Below are positions 44,342 to 52,933 of a stretch of DNA of 64,000 nt, piece after piece (positions within the stretch are counted from its first letter, which is position 1; the number at the start of each line of letters is the position of its first letter). The DNA comes from Nitrosopumilus sp. Its GTDB lineage: Archaea > Thermoproteota > Nitrososphaeria > Nitrososphaerales > Nitrosopumilaceae. The DNA lies in assembly GCA_029862745.1 (NCBI GenBank), contig JAOTWS010000004.1, positions 137,314 through 201,313 of the forward strand, read 5' to 3'. The notes beneath the pieces were generated by a model. That model made no database searches. It saw nothing but the letters and a program-made list of their open reading frames with translations, and was not told where the DNA came from. The translations under genes were made by a program, and so were the position numbers.

Positions 44342-44644
44342 ATAGGTATCCATTTTTTCAAGACCATTAATTGTTGCATCAAAATTTTCACCATGTTCAA
44401 CAATACTTTCAAGTTTATCAGAATTAGCAGTAAGTAAACATTTTCCGTTATCAGAGTTTTTTGAAACAAACCCATGAACAATTAGATAAGAAAGTCTTTC
44501 AAGAACCTCAGATTCAGATACAGAGGAATGTTGTGCCAAATAGGAGCATTCCTTTTCACCATCCTCCAAATCTGCTAAAATAGAGGATGTAACTGGATCA
44601 AACATACATTCTATAATTTTTTCGCGATCAAATGTTTCATCCAT
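44333..44644 (-). CDS. Winged-helix DNA-binding protein (ArsR-like)
   Basis: 103 residues. Helix-turn-helix: ECMFDPVTSSILADLEDGEK then CSYLAQHSSVSESEVLERL, and wing LIVHGFVSKNSDNGKCLLTA. This is the layout of archaeal ArsR/MarR-type small regulators. The C-terminal helix could mediate dimers. Its target may be the neighbouring genes; no operator was identified. Confidence 0.72.
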   Translation of the reverse strand: MDETFDREKIIECMFDPVTSSILADLEDGEKECSYLAQHSSVSESEVLERLSYLIVHGFVSKNSDNGKCLLTANSDKLESIVEHGENFDATINGLEKMDTYLN

Positions 44645-44729
44645 GTATATGAGATGTGGAATTGGAAGTTATAACTTTTTGAACATATTATTCCAATAAG
44701 ATAATTAAGAAAATAGCATAAATTACATC

Positions 44730-44882
44730 ATGCAGAAACTTTGTAGTCAAGATTCATCAGGTAAAGGTGAACACTGTTTTTGCATAGACATTGATGCTCA
44801 GAGAGGAGTTAAAAAATGCTGTAAATGCAATATATGGAATGTTCAAGGTAATGATTGGACTGAAGATGAAGATTTTAGATAA
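44730..44882 (+). CDS. Cys-rich microprotein (50 aa)
   Basis: ATG 44730 to TAA 44880. Six cysteines: C5, C16, C18, C30, C31, C33 (HCFCID ... KKCCKCNIWNVQG), then an acidic tail (NDWTEDEDF). The CxC and CCxC pairs suggest a single zinc site or two. Spacing to the downstream rps13 is about 125 bases, so it may be separate. Unknown function; the cysteine pattern makes it a likely real gene. Confidence 0.65.
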   Translation: MQKLCSQDSSGKGEHCFCIDIDAQRGVKKCCKCNIWNVQGNDWTEDEDFR

Positions 44883-45007
44883 TTTCCAATTAAAATTTGC
44901 ATGAATTAGGCTGTAAGATAGAGGTCATAAAATTTTGTCATTTTAAAAATATCCAAATTTGGTACCTAGTATGGTTTTTATCGGGGTTTCTTAGAATTTT
45001 GGAATAC

Positions 45008-45598
45008 TTGAGTACGCAAGAATATAGACATATTGTTAGGATTGTGGGAAACGACATTCCTGGAGAAAGAAAGATGATCGTGGGATTAACCCAGATCAAA
45101 GGAATAGGCAATAGTTTTGCAACTGCAATTTTAGATACTCTTAAAATTAATAGCAATGCTAACATCGGCGACCTTACCGAGTCTGATGTTCAAGCGATTG
45201 AAAAATTAATAACAGATCCAGTTGGCGGAAATTTTCCGGTATGGTTCCTCAATAGAAGAAAAGATATTGAGACAGGGGCAGATTTACATTTATTGACATC
45301 AGACATTCCATTTACATTAAGAAATGATATAGAAAGAGAAAGAATTACTGCAAGTTGGAGAGGTTATAGACATCTATCAGGTCTTAAAGTTAGAGGACAA
45401 AGAACAAGGACATCGGGTAGAAAAAGTGGTGCAGTTGGAGTTGCAAAAGGAGGATTGGCAGCACCAGCAAAGAAAGGTGGTGCAGGTGCACCAGCAGCAG
45501 AAGCTAAACCAGCAGCAGCTGCAACGGCAGAAGCTAAACCAGCAGCAGAAGCTAAACCAGCAGCAGCTGCAAAAGCTAAACCAGAGGAAAAAAAATAG
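45008..45598 (+). CDS. rps13: Ribosomal protein uS13 with Ala/Lys-rich C-terminal tail
   Basis: 196 residues from TTG 45008 ([20 protein letters not shown]); the longer frame from 44897 is not part of the family. Helix-two-turns-helix [18 protein letters not shown] and the basic [20 protein letters not shown] are normal. After about residue 145 a low-complexity tail follows, made of repeats of P-A-A-E-A-K / A-A-A-A, about 45 residues beyond the normal archaeal end. Followed 9 bases later by rps4. Confidence 0.95.
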   Translation: MSTQEYRHIVRIVGNDIPGERKMIVGLTQIKGIGNSFATAILDTLKINSNANIGDLTESDVQAIEKLITDPVGGNFPVWFLNRRKDIETGADLHLLTSDIPFTLRNDIERERITASWRGYRHLSGLKVRGQRTRTSGRKSGAVGVAKGGLAAPAKKGGAGAPAAEAKPAAAATAEAKPAAEAKPAAAAKAKPEEKK

Positions 45599-45607
45599 GT
45601 GTATTAG

Positions 45608-46258
45608 ATGGGAGATCCAAAATATCCACGTAAAGTTTGGAGAAAACCAAAAAGACCTTTTAATTATGAATTAAAAATGGAGGAGTTGAAAACTCTTGGT
45701 ACATTTGGATTAAGAACTAAAAGAGAGTTATGGAAAGCACATACAGAATTATCACGTGTTAGACATCAAGCAAGATCATTACTTGCGTTAAGACAGGAAG
45801 TAAGAGAAGAAAAAGAACCAATTTTAATGAAATCACTTGCAAGAATAGGATTAGTAAGTAGTGATGCAACACTAGATGATGTACTAAATCTAAACGCAAA
45901 CGATTTACTATCACGAAGATTACAGACTTTAGTTACAAAGAAATTTGGATTCAAATCACCATATCAAGCAAGGCAAGCAGTAATTCATGGCCATATTATG
46001 ATTGGTGATAGAAAAGTAGACATTCCATCTTATACAGTCACAGTGGAAGAAGAAGATAGTGTCCATTTTACACCGGAATCTAAGATTCCAGAAATGTTAG
46101 AAAAGACAAAATCAAAAACTCCTTCTCCGGAGCCATCATCTGAAGAGACTGCAGAGGAATCTAAAGAGCAAAGTTCTTCTGCGGAACAATCAAAAGAGCA
46201 AAGTTCTTCTGCGGAACAATCAAAAGAGCAAAGTTCTTCTGCGGAACAATCAAAGTAA
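45608..46258 (+). CDS. rps4: Ribosomal protein uS4 with Ser/Glu/Gln repeat tail
   Basis: 216 residues. YPRKVWRKPKRPFN start, S4 RNA-binding domain (RRLQTLVTKKFGFKSPYQAR ... HIMIGDRKVDIPSYTVTVEE). From about residue 175 an acidic low-complexity tail with three copies of S-K-E-Q-S-S-S-A-E-Q follows, encoded by 30-bp DNA repeats. Usual archaeal uS4 ends near 170-190 residues. rps11 and rpoD, which often follow in archaea, are absent; glmS follows instead. Confidence 0.96.
   Translation: MGDPKYPRKVWRKPKRPFNYELKMEELKTLGTFGLRTKRELWKAHTELSRVRHQARSLLALRQEVREEKEPILMKSLARIGLVSSDATLDDVLNLNANDLLSRRLQTLVTKKFGFKSPYQARQAVIHGHIMIGDRKVDIPSYTVTVEEEDSVHFTPESKIPEMLEKTKSKTPSPEPSSEETAEESKEQSSSAEQSKEQSSSAEQSKEQSSSAEQSK
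46161..46250 (+). repeat. Three 30-bp direct repeats at the 3' end of rps4
   Basis: Units 46161-46190, 46191-46220 and 46221-46250 are identical but for one base (T/A at the second position of the first unit). Each encodes a ten-residue block of S, K, E, Q, A. A length-variable tract is expected. Confidence 0.92.
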
Positions 46259-46300
46259 TAGGTTATCAGTAAATACCCCCAATAATCATATAGAATTATC

Positions 46301-48070
46301 ATGTGTTCAATAATAGGTTACTTTGGAAAAGAAAATGCAGCTCCAATAATAGTAAAGGGATTAAAAAGAATGGAATATCGTGGATACGATAGTGTAGGAG
46401 TTGCAACAGAATCAGACCATCAAATTGAACTAAAAAAAGGAATTGGGAAAGTAAGTGAAGTAAATTCAAAAATTCAATTAGATATACTTCCAGGAAAAGT
46501 AGGCATTGGTCATACCAGATGGGCAACTCATGGAAAAGTAACCGATGCCAATGCACATCCACATTCAAGTAATTCTGGAAGAATTGCAATAGTACATAAT
46601 GGAATAATAGAGAATTTTGAAGAATTAAAAAAACAATTAGAAAGTGAAGGGTATTATTTCAAGAGCGATACAGATAGTGAAATTATTGCAAATCTAATTC
46701 AGAAATATTATGAGAAAACTCAGGATGTAAAAGAAACAATTTTGAAAACAGTTGCGAAAATTAAAGGACATTATGCATTTGTTGCAATGTTTGAAAATGG
46801 TCAACTTGCAGCAGCGAGATTTCATGAACCACTAATCATAGGAGTTGTTGGGCAAAATGATTTTTTTTTATCAAGCGATGTTTTGGGATTCATTGAGTAT
46901 ACTGATAATGTAATATATGTTGAAAATGGAAATTTTGTAATTTTAGATAAAGACAAATTTCAAATTATAGATTTTAATGGTGAACATGCAAAGTACGAAA
47001 TAGTAAAAGTTTCTAAGGAATTTGGTGATGCATACAAAGGCGATTATGCACATTTTACATTAAAAGAGATTTATGAACAACATAAAACGGTTCTAAAAGC
47101 AGGAGAGAGAACTATCGATGCGATTGAAAAAGCTGCAGATCATATCAAACATGCAAAAAATATCTACATCACAGGAAGTGGTACAAGTTATAATTCAGCA
47201 TTAATTGCAAAACAGATTTTATTAAAATACATTAAAATCAAGTCAGAACCGATCATGTCAAGCGAACTTCAATTTGCACCAAATAGTATCGAAGATAATT
47301 CCATCATGATTGCAATATCTCAAAGTGGTGAAAGTGCAGATGTTTTGGAAGCAGTCAAGATTGCAAAAAAAGCTAAATGTAAAACAATAGCAATTGTTAA
47401 TTTGTTAACATCATCACTTGCACGTGAATCAGACATTGTAATAGGAATGAATTGTGGACCTGAAATAGGAGTTGCAGCAACAAAGAGTTTCACAACACAG
47501 CTTGTAATACTCTACAAAATTATTCAAAAATTAAGTGATAATAATAATAAGATAGATATTGATTTTGTGAAAATTTCTGAACTAATATCAGGAATATTAA
47601 AAAATCCTAAAAAAATTCAAAGAATTGCAAATGAAATAAAAGATATTTCAGATATCTATGTACTTGGAAGAGGAATGCATTATCCAATTGCAATAGAGGC
47701 AGCTTTGAAACTAAAAGAATTAACTTACATTCACGCAGAAGGAATTCCAGGAGGGGAGTTAAAGCATGGACCTCTTGCTTTAATGGATTCTAACGTATTT
47801 GTCATAATCATAAATCCAAATGATTCAACTTACTTGGATACACTAACAAGTGCAAGAGAGATCAAAGCACGAGGTGCAAAAATTATTGGTATATCCGATA
47901 TAGAAAGTGATGTGTATGATTTTTGGATTGAACTTCCTAAATCAGATGAGGTAGGATATCCAATTTTAGAAATTATCCCTATTCAGCTATTAGCATATTA
48001 CGCAGCGCTAGAAAAAAATACAGATCCTGATTATCCTAGAAATCTTGCAAAATCAGTTACAGTGAAGTAA
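46301..48070 (+). CDS. glmS: Glutamine-fructose-6-phosphate aminotransferase
   Basis: 589 residues. Forms glucosamine-6-phosphate for UDP-GlcNAc, hence N-glycans of surface proteins. N-terminal nucleophile C2 (CSIIGYFG), GHTRWATHG, HNGIIENFEEL of the glutaminase domain; two SIS domains (YITGSGTSYNSALIAK, ISQSGESADVLEAV, GMHYPIAIEAALKLKEL) and the end LAKSVTVK typical of GlmS. Downstream of rps4 by 42 bases. The stop overlaps the convergent CobT-like gene by 14 bases. Confidence 0.96.
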   Translation: MCSIIGYFGKENAAPIIVKGLKRMEYRGYDSVGVATESDHQIELKKGIGKVSEVNSKIQLDILPGKVGIGHTRWATHGKVTDANAHPHSSNSGRIAIVHNGIIENFEELKKQLESEGYYFKSDTDSEIIANLIQKYYEKTQDVKETILKTVAKIKGHYAFVAMFENGQLAAARFHEPLIIGVVGQNDFFLSSDVLGFIEYTDNVIYVENGNFVILDKDKFQIIDFNGEHAKYEIVKVSKEFGDAYKGDYAHFTLKEIYEQHKTVLKAGERTIDAIEKAADHIKHAKNIYITGSGTSYNSALIAKQILLKYIKIKSEPIMSSELQFAPNSIEDNSIMIAISQSGESADVLEAVKIAKKAKCKTIAIVNLLTSSLARESDIVIGMNCGPEIGVAATKSFTTQLVILYKIIQKLSDNNNKIDIDFVKISELISGILKNPKKIQRIANEIKDISDIYVLGRGMHYPIAIEAALKLKELTYIHAEGIPGGELKHGPLALMDSNVFVIIINPNDSTYLDTLTSAREIKARGAKIIGISDIESDVYDFWIELPKSDEVGYPILEIIPIQLLAYYAALEKNTDPDYPRNLAKSVTVK

Positions 48071-49121
48071 ATAATCTATGATATTCTTTTTCAGCTAGTT
48101 CTAAAAAATTTTTAGAATTATTTCCAGTTTTGAGCATCGATGCTATGATACTTCCACCAGCACCTACACCTTCTTTTGCAAACCCTTCTGAAAATGCTCT
48201 TAATCCAGGGTGTTTTGAATCTTTTAGGCCAGGATCTACAGAAATTATTGGTATATCAGCAATTTGTTTAACAACATCTACAAAATTTGCACTTTTATCA
48301 TGTGTTATGTAAGAAGTTGTTCCAATCACAGTATTTTCTTCATTGAATCCAATTTTTGATGCAAATGCCAACACTGCAGACATCTGAGTTCCTCCAGCAA
48401 GCATTACTTTAGACATGTTTGAAACAGAGCTTAGCATTCCTGCTACAAAAGGAATCATAGGGTCACCAATTTTAGCAATTATACTATAAGGATGATCAGA
48501 ATCAATTCTTTTAAGTGCAGAAGTAACAATTTGATTTTTCAATTCAACGGGATTGTTTGGGATGCTAGAACTTACTTTAGCATCAAACCCTAATGCACGT
48601 AATACAGCTAAAGCAGTAGTTGTTCCACCAGGAATACTTTCTCCTATTACCAGAAAATCAGTTAGAGAGGCCATGCTCCTTCCTACAATTCTACCATAGT
48701 CAACAGCATGTGATACTTGAGAATCAGTCATTGCGTCTTGGATTGAAATATTTTTTCCACTAGACATACATGTTTCAATAAAAGGTAATTTCGGTGAAAC
48801 TTTACTTCCAGCATTTACGGTTAGATGAGGAATGCTTGCAGATTCTAAAGCTGTTTTTGTTAATAATGCAGGAGTTGGTTTTCCATCAGGAGTCATTGGG
48901 ATTTTATCAATTGATTTACAATATCCATAGTGAAGATATTCAGCATCAGCTGGAGGAGTAAGTTTTATTGAATCTGTATCTGCACCTGCAAAAGTAATTC
49001 CTGGAATCTCACATGTTTCAGTATAAGATATGACAAGTGAAAAAAGAAATCTTCCTGAATTTACAGTTTGAATAAAATTTTGAGCCTGATCTATGTTACC
49101 AAATAATTCAAAATTTTCCAA
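48057..49121 (-). CDS. Archaeal CobT-like (UPF0284) nicotinate-nucleotide phosphoribosyltransferase
   Basis: 354 residues. Related to CobT, which activates the lower ligand base for cobamide assembly from nicotinate mononucleotide. Landmarks: ITFAGADTDSIKLTPPADAE, IPHLTVNAGSKVSPKLP, DFLVIGESIPGGTTTALAVL and VMLAGGTQMSAVLAFA. Thaumarchaea make cobalamin, so a role in the lower-ligand step is plausible; the archaeal family has been less studied than bacterial CobT. It is 7 bases downstream of the MBL-fold gene at 49129. Confidence 0.85.
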   Translation of the reverse strand: MENFELFGNIDQAQNFIQTVNSGRFLFSLVISYTETCEIPGITFAGADTDSIKLTPPADAEYLHYGYCKSIDKIPMTPDGKPTPALLTKTALESASIPHLTVNAGSKVSPKLPFIETCMSSGKNISIQDAMTDSQVSHAVDYGRIVGRSMASLTDFLVIGESIPGGTTTALAVLRALGFDAKVSSSIPNNPVELKNQIVTSALKRIDSDHPYSIIAKIGDPMIPFVAGMLSSVSNMSKVMLAGGTQMSAVLAFASKIGFNEENTVIGTTSYITHDKSANFVDVVKQIADIPIISVDPGLKDSKHPGLRAFSEGFAKEGVGAGGSIIASMLKTGNNSKNFLELAEKEYHRLFTSL

Positions 49122-49128
49122 AAAAAAC

Positions 49129-49740
49129 TCACTGACCCATCATTTCAAGGAATTGTTGCTCTGGTCGTTTTTGCATAACAGGATTGGTGGTTTTTTCTTG
49201 GCCAAGAGAAGATATCTCTTTACTTCCATAATTATGTCCTGGATATAGGACTAGACTGTCATCTAATGAATAAAGTACGTCAAAGAGACTATGATAGAGT
49301 TCTTTTGCACTACCTCCAGGCAAATCAATTCGGCCACAATTTCCAACAAATAATGTATCACCTGAAAAAATCTTTCCATCTCCAACTAGACAGATACTGT
49401 CCTTAGAATGTCCAGGAGTATGAAATACTTTTAATTTTGACTTTCCAAATTCAATAAAATCTCCATCCTTTACTGCAATATCGTGTTTCAGTTCTGAATT
49501 TTCATGCTGGATTATAGGAGCTTTGGTAGATTCCACCATGGCTTCATTGCCCAATGTATGATCAAAATGATGATGAGTGTTTACAACATATTTAATTTTT
49601 AAATTATTTTTTTTAATGATCATCTCTAATTCGATCAAGTCCCACGAAGGATCAATGATGATTGCTTCGTTAGTACTCTCATCTTCAACAATATAGGAAA
49701 AATTTTGCATATTTCCAACTTGTATTTGATGGACTTTCAT
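49129..49740 (-). CDS. MBL-fold hydrolase, glyoxalase II-like
   Basis: 203 residues. Metal-binding motif H56-x-H58-x-D60-H61 (THHHFDHTLG), then FHTPGHSKDSICLV, FSGDTLFVGNCGRIDLPGG and LYPGHNYGS: the glyoxalase II / persulfide dioxygenase layout with a two-metal site. It could hydrolyse a thioester or oxidise a persulfide; the sequence does not decide. Its ATG overlaps the epimerase stop by four bases. Confidence 0.85.
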   Translation of the reverse strand: MKVHQIQVGNMQNFSYIVEDESTNEAIIIDPSWDLIELEMIIKKNNLKIKYVVNTHHHFDHTLGNEAMVESTKAPIIQHENSELKHDIAVKDGDFIEFGKSKLKVFHTPGHSKDSICLVGDGKIFSGDTLFVGNCGRIDLPGGSAKELYHSLFDVLYSLDDSLVLYPGHNYGSKEISSLGQEKTTNPVMQKRPEQQFLEMMGQ

Positions 49741-50384
49741 AGAATTCCCTCCTCTGCTTCTGGAGGAATTCCAATTTTTTCAGCAAACAGTTCCCCAGTC
49801 AAATCTTTTCTTTTAGGAATACCCTGTTTCATTTTATGAAATGTTACAGTCATATCACATTTTGAGTAAATATTTGCAGTCTCCCCTGTTTGTGGATCTA
49901 ATCCAGATGGAACGTCAACTGCGAATTTGTAACAATTTGTTTGATTAATGTAATTTATTGCAGATGTATATGGTTCTCTAATATCTCCAGATATTCCGGT
50001 TCCAAATATTGCATCAACAATTATGTCAGGCTGAAAATCAAATTCAATAGAGTCACCATACAATAGTTTCACAGAAGGCATCTTCTGTAAGATAGACCAG
50101 TTCCAATTGCTTTCCTCAGTTTTGATCTTGTCAGGAGAACCAAGCAACATTACAGTAACTTTTGCTCCATAGCCAGACAGATGTCTAGCCATTACCAATC
50201 CATCACCTCCATTATTTCCCAAGCCTGCAAAGATTACAATATTTTTAGATTCGACACTGCCAAGTTTATCAACTAATCTTCTTACTGATGCAGCACCAGC
50301 ATTTTCCATCATAAATTTTTTTAAAAATCCCATATCATGGCCTTTGTTTTCGATTTTATACATTTGATCAACAGTAATTTCCAT
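49737..50384 (-). CDS. nnrE: NAD(P)H-hydrate epimerase (YjeF N-terminal domain)
   Basis: 215 residues: only the epimerase half of the YjeF pair, which repairs damaged NAD(P)HX. Motifs VFAGLGNNGGDGLVMARHL, DAIFGTGISGDIREPY, AVDVPSGLDPQTGE. The C-terminal ADP-dependent dehydratase half is not fused; it must be encoded elsewhere if present. Starts 69 bases after the Cys-rich microprotein stop. Confidence 0.88.
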   Translation of the reverse strand: MEITVDQMYKIENKGHDMGFLKKFMMENAGAASVRRLVDKLGSVESKNIVIFAGLGNNGGDGLVMARHLSGYGAKVTVMLLGSPDKIKTEESNWNWSILQKMPSVKLLYGDSIEFDFQPDIIVDAIFGTGISGDIREPYTSAINYINQTNCYKFAVDVPSGLDPQTGETANIYSKCDMTVTFHKMKQGIPKRKDLTGELFAEKIGIPPEAEEGIL

Positions 50385-50414
50385 AAAGATCCTAAAATCA
50401 TATCCAAAATAAGA

Positions 50415-50455
50415 GCTTTGAAAATATGAAATATGTCTAAAATGGCACTAAATTA
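50415..50455. repeat. 41-bp direct repeat, copy 1
   Basis: Matches 50601-50641 at 33 of 41 positions without gaps. On the minus strand it begins with the microprotein stop codon and runs TAATTTAGTG ... TTTTCAAAGC. Confidence 0.7.
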
Positions 50456-50554
50456 GCAGTTACAATTACTATTTTTATTCAATTTAAGATTACAAATTTT
50501 ACAATCTAAGAGACAGGTATCCTCAGGACAATATCCACAAAATTGCTTCTTCAT
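50453..50554 (-). CDS. Cys-rich microprotein (33 aa)
   Basis: From ATG 50554 the frame reads MKKQFCGYCPEDTCLLDCKI and ends CNC. Seven of 33 residues are cysteine: C6, C9, C14, C18, C21, C31, C33. Such density in a low-G+C genome is unlikely by chance and suggests a metal-binding or disulfide-rich peptide. It lies between the secreted MBL-fold gene and the NAD(P)HX epimerase on the same strand, flanked by two copies of a 41-bp repeat. Unknown function. Confidence 0.5.
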   Translation of the reverse strand: MKKQFCGYCPEDTCLLDCKICNLKLNKNSNCNC

Positions 50555-50600
50555 GCAGAATATAGAAAAAATAAAGAATTAAAGACATTGCCCAAATTTT

Positions 50601-50641
50601 GCTTTGAAAATGCAAATTATGCCTAAAATATGACTAAATTA
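50601..50641. repeat. 41-bp direct repeat, copy 2
   Basis: Second copy of 50415-50455. On the minus strand it begins with the stop codon of the secreted MBL-fold protein, so both copies are placed from stop codon into the 3' flank. Confidence 0.7.
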
Positions 50642-51787
50642 ATCGATTCTTTGAGATTCTGAAATCTTCCAGCAGTGATCATAAGTGAACAAATCAACAC
50701 CACCAAGTCTATCAATCCATTTTGGAACAATTTCATCAGTACATTGTTGTGTTATAGAATCAGCATAGATTTGGAATACTAGCCAAGGATTTGAGAAACC
50801 GACTTCCTGTCCTATTGCCATAAAGGAGATTTCCTGGTTTGCTTTATCAGCACTTGTTTGAATATCTTCAAAGTATTCTTTTTGAATTTCTACATCTTCA
50901 GGGGTTCCTAGACGTGTAAGATGACCTCCAATAAATGTATCAAAATCATATTCTAGAACTTTGTCATGTGCTGCAAGAAATTCTGTTACATCTTGTGCCA
51001 TTGCTAAATCCTTGAATGGAGTCCATCCAGGAAATATCACATCAACTAACATCAAAACTTTTTGATTTGGTGCATAGATGAAGATGTTTCCAGGTTCATG
51101 CATTGGCCCATAATATGCTAATTCTAATTTTTGATTTCCAACCTCTAGTGCGTATTTGTCTTCAAACGTTACAGTTGGTACTGGTCTGTTAGGATCATTT
51201 CTTTTTGATAGAGTATCAGTAATTTCTTGATGTGCAATGTATACTGCATCATCAGGGAACATACTGATTGAACCAACATGATCATTGTGAGTATGACTGT
51301 AAATTACATGGGTTACTGGTTCTTCAGTAACTTCTGCTATTGCTTTGAGATAGTTTTCTCCAATAGATGGAGGGGCGTCAACTACAATTACTCCTTGACC
51401 AGTTGTTAGAAACATTGCTTGATATGCGCCATCAGTTACCCAGTAAAGCCCGTCTTTAATTTCCTCAACCAAATATCCTTTAGAATAATCAATTTGAGGG
51501 CCCATTGAAGTTTCTGGAAGTGCTGCTGCAGTTCTCATTTTTTCAGGATGAACCGCAAACATGGATGCTATAACTTGCATGTTAGTAGAATCTTCTAGAA
51601 TCGTTCCCCATCCACGTTCTACTAATGCGGATGCAGTAGATGGTGTAACACATGCAATTTTTCCTTTGTTGTTTTCTATCCAAACTTTGTCAATGCATAT
51701 TTGATTATTTTCAACTGCAAATGCTTCTGTTGAAACTATACCCAATGACAAAACAAGAGGAATTAATACAAAAATTATCAGGTTCAC
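50639..51787 (-). CDS. Secreted MBL-fold metallohydrolase
   Basis: 382 residues from GTG 51787. Signal peptide FVLIPLVLSLGIVSTEAFA, then a conserved N-terminal module (ICIDKVWIENNKGKIACVTP ... ALVERGWGTIL) seen on several thaumarchaeal secreted proteins. The metallo-beta-lactamase domain carries H165-x-H167-x-D169-H170 (SHTHNDHVG), MHEPGNIFIY and GGHLTRLG. Substrate unknown; this subgroup is often annotated as beta-lactamase-like or quinoprotein-relay protein. Acts outside the membrane. Confidence 0.82.
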   Translation of the reverse strand: MNLIIFVLIPLVLSLGIVSTEAFAVENNQICIDKVWIENNKGKIACVTPSTASALVERGWGTILEDSTNMQVIASMFAVHPEKMRTAAALPETSMGPQIDYSKGYLVEEIKDGLYWVTDGAYQAMFLTTGQGVIVVDAPPSIGENYLKAIAEVTEEPVTHVIYSHTHNDHVGSISMFPDDAVYIAHQEITDTLSKRNDPNRPVPTVTFEDKYALEVGNQKLELAYYGPMHEPGNIFIYAPNQKVLMLVDVIFPGWTPFKDLAMAQDVTEFLAAHDKVLEYDFDTFIGGHLTRLGTPEDVEIQKEYFEDIQTSADKANQEISFMAIGQEVGFSNPWLVFQIYADSITQQCTDEIVPKWIDRLGGVDLFTYDHCWKISESQRID

Positions 51788-51922
51788 GAGGAGTGACTAT
51801 TTTAAATCAAATTTAAAGGATTGTGAAATTTGTATCTAAAAGTTCTACTTTGGGAATAGTTTCTATGATATTCCTAAGAGTTTAGCAAACGACTTTATCC
51901 TAGTTTTGAAACATCATCAAAT

Positions 51923-52537
51923 ATGACATTAAAGAACGTCAAATCATCGCTTAATAAAATTGCAAAAAGTTTAGGAGAGATTCAAGATTCAAGGGAATTT
52001 TTATTAAAAAATACAAGAGAGATAGTCATTTTATGTAGCAAATCAATCATTGCAGTACATAAAGGAGATTTAGTGAATGGAAAAAAGAATTTGAACAAAG
52101 CAGGGAAATTATTGAAGATGTATAAGAAAAAAGCAACTGGAGATCTGCGAAGGTATCTAATTACTCCAGAGCAAGAATTTGTAGAGGCTGCATGTCTTAT
52201 TGCAATTGTAGAACAAAAAGAAATACCTTCAGATAAAATGTTATCAGTAATGCCAGAATCATATGTACTGGGATTATTAGATTGTGTAGGCGAATTAAAA
52301 AGACAAGTGTTTGATAAAATTAGAATTGGTGAAATAGATGAATCAATAAGGATTTTTGATACAATGGAAAATTTGTATCTTCAACTATACACATTTTCAA
52401 TGTATGATAAAGTCGTTAAAGAAGCTCGAAGAAAGGTAGATGTTAATAGAATACTTGTAGATGATGTGAGATCGGTAATAACAGAAGAGAAGAGAAGAAT
52501 GGAATTAATCAAAGTTTTAGAAAAATTACAAAAATAA
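51923..52537 (+). CDS. Translin-family protein
   Basis: 204 residues, all-helical. MLSVMPESYVLGLLDCVGEL, IFDTMENLYLQLYTF and ARRKVDVNRILVDDVRSVIT match archaeal translin-like proteins (COG2178), relatives of translin/TRAX that bind single-stranded RNA or DNA. ATG 51923. Directly before the tRNA-Leu gene on the other strand. The acidic residues needed for TRAX nuclease activity cannot be judged with certainty here. Confidence 0.78.
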   Translation: MTLKNVKSSLNKIAKSLGEIQDSREFLLKNTREIVILCSKSIIAVHKGDLVNGKKNLNKAGKLLKMYKKKATGDLRRYLITPEQEFVEAACLIAIVEQKEIPSDKMLSVMPESYVLGLLDCVGELKRQVFDKIRIGEIDESIRIFDTMENLYLQLYTFSMYDKVVKEARRKVDVNRILVDDVRSVITEEKRRMELIKVLEKLQK

Positions 52538-52560
52538 TCATCATCATCATCATTATAAAA

Positions 52561-52645
52561 TGCGGGCGATGGGATTTGAACCCACGAACTCCTGAGAGAC
52601 TAGCCCCTCAAGCTAGCGCCTTTGGCCAGGCTGGGCGACGCCCGC
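52561..52645 (-). tRNA. tRNA-Leu (GAG)
   Basis: On the minus strand the acceptor GCGGGCG pairs with CGCCCGC, discriminator A. Anticodon stem CTAGC/GCTAG with loop TTGAGGG gives anticodon GAG. A long variable arm (class II) and T arm GTGGG-TTCAAAT-CCCAT confirm Leu. No intron, no encoded CCA, 85 bases. Confidence 0.96.
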
Positions 52646-52695
52646 AATGAAAACTCTTTGCATGGTTTTTATAATCCTTGATTACTTTTTTGTTT

Positions 52696-52932
52696 GTGTT
52701 AATTCCTGTTAGATGTTTTACATGTGGGAATTTGGTTGCAGACAAATTTGACGATTATCAAAGTAAATTAAAGGCCGGAGAAGATGCAGTAAAGACTCTT
52801 GATTCCTTAGGAATCACAAGATATTGTTGCAGACGAATGCTTTTGACTACTGTTGAAACAATTCAACAAGTAATTCCATTCTACGAAGCAATTCAGAGAA
52901 GAAAACAAGAAGTTGAATTGGAACTAGAATAA
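52696..52932 (+). CDS. rpoN: DNA-directed RNA polymerase subunit N (Rpb10-like)
   Basis: 78 residues from GTG 52696, giving the standard start (M)LIPVRCFTCG; the frame from 52678 adds six residues not in the family. Zinc-binding C7-x2-C10 and C44-C45 (RYCCRRMLL). Heads the run rpoN-eno-rps2-mvk-ipk-idi-idsA-gltX. Eno starts directly after its stop. Confidence 0.96.
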   Translation: MLIPVRCFTCGNLVADKFDDYQSKLKAGEDAVKTLDSLGITRYCCRRMLLTTVETIQQVIPFYEAIQRRKQEVELELE

Positions 52933-52933
52933 A

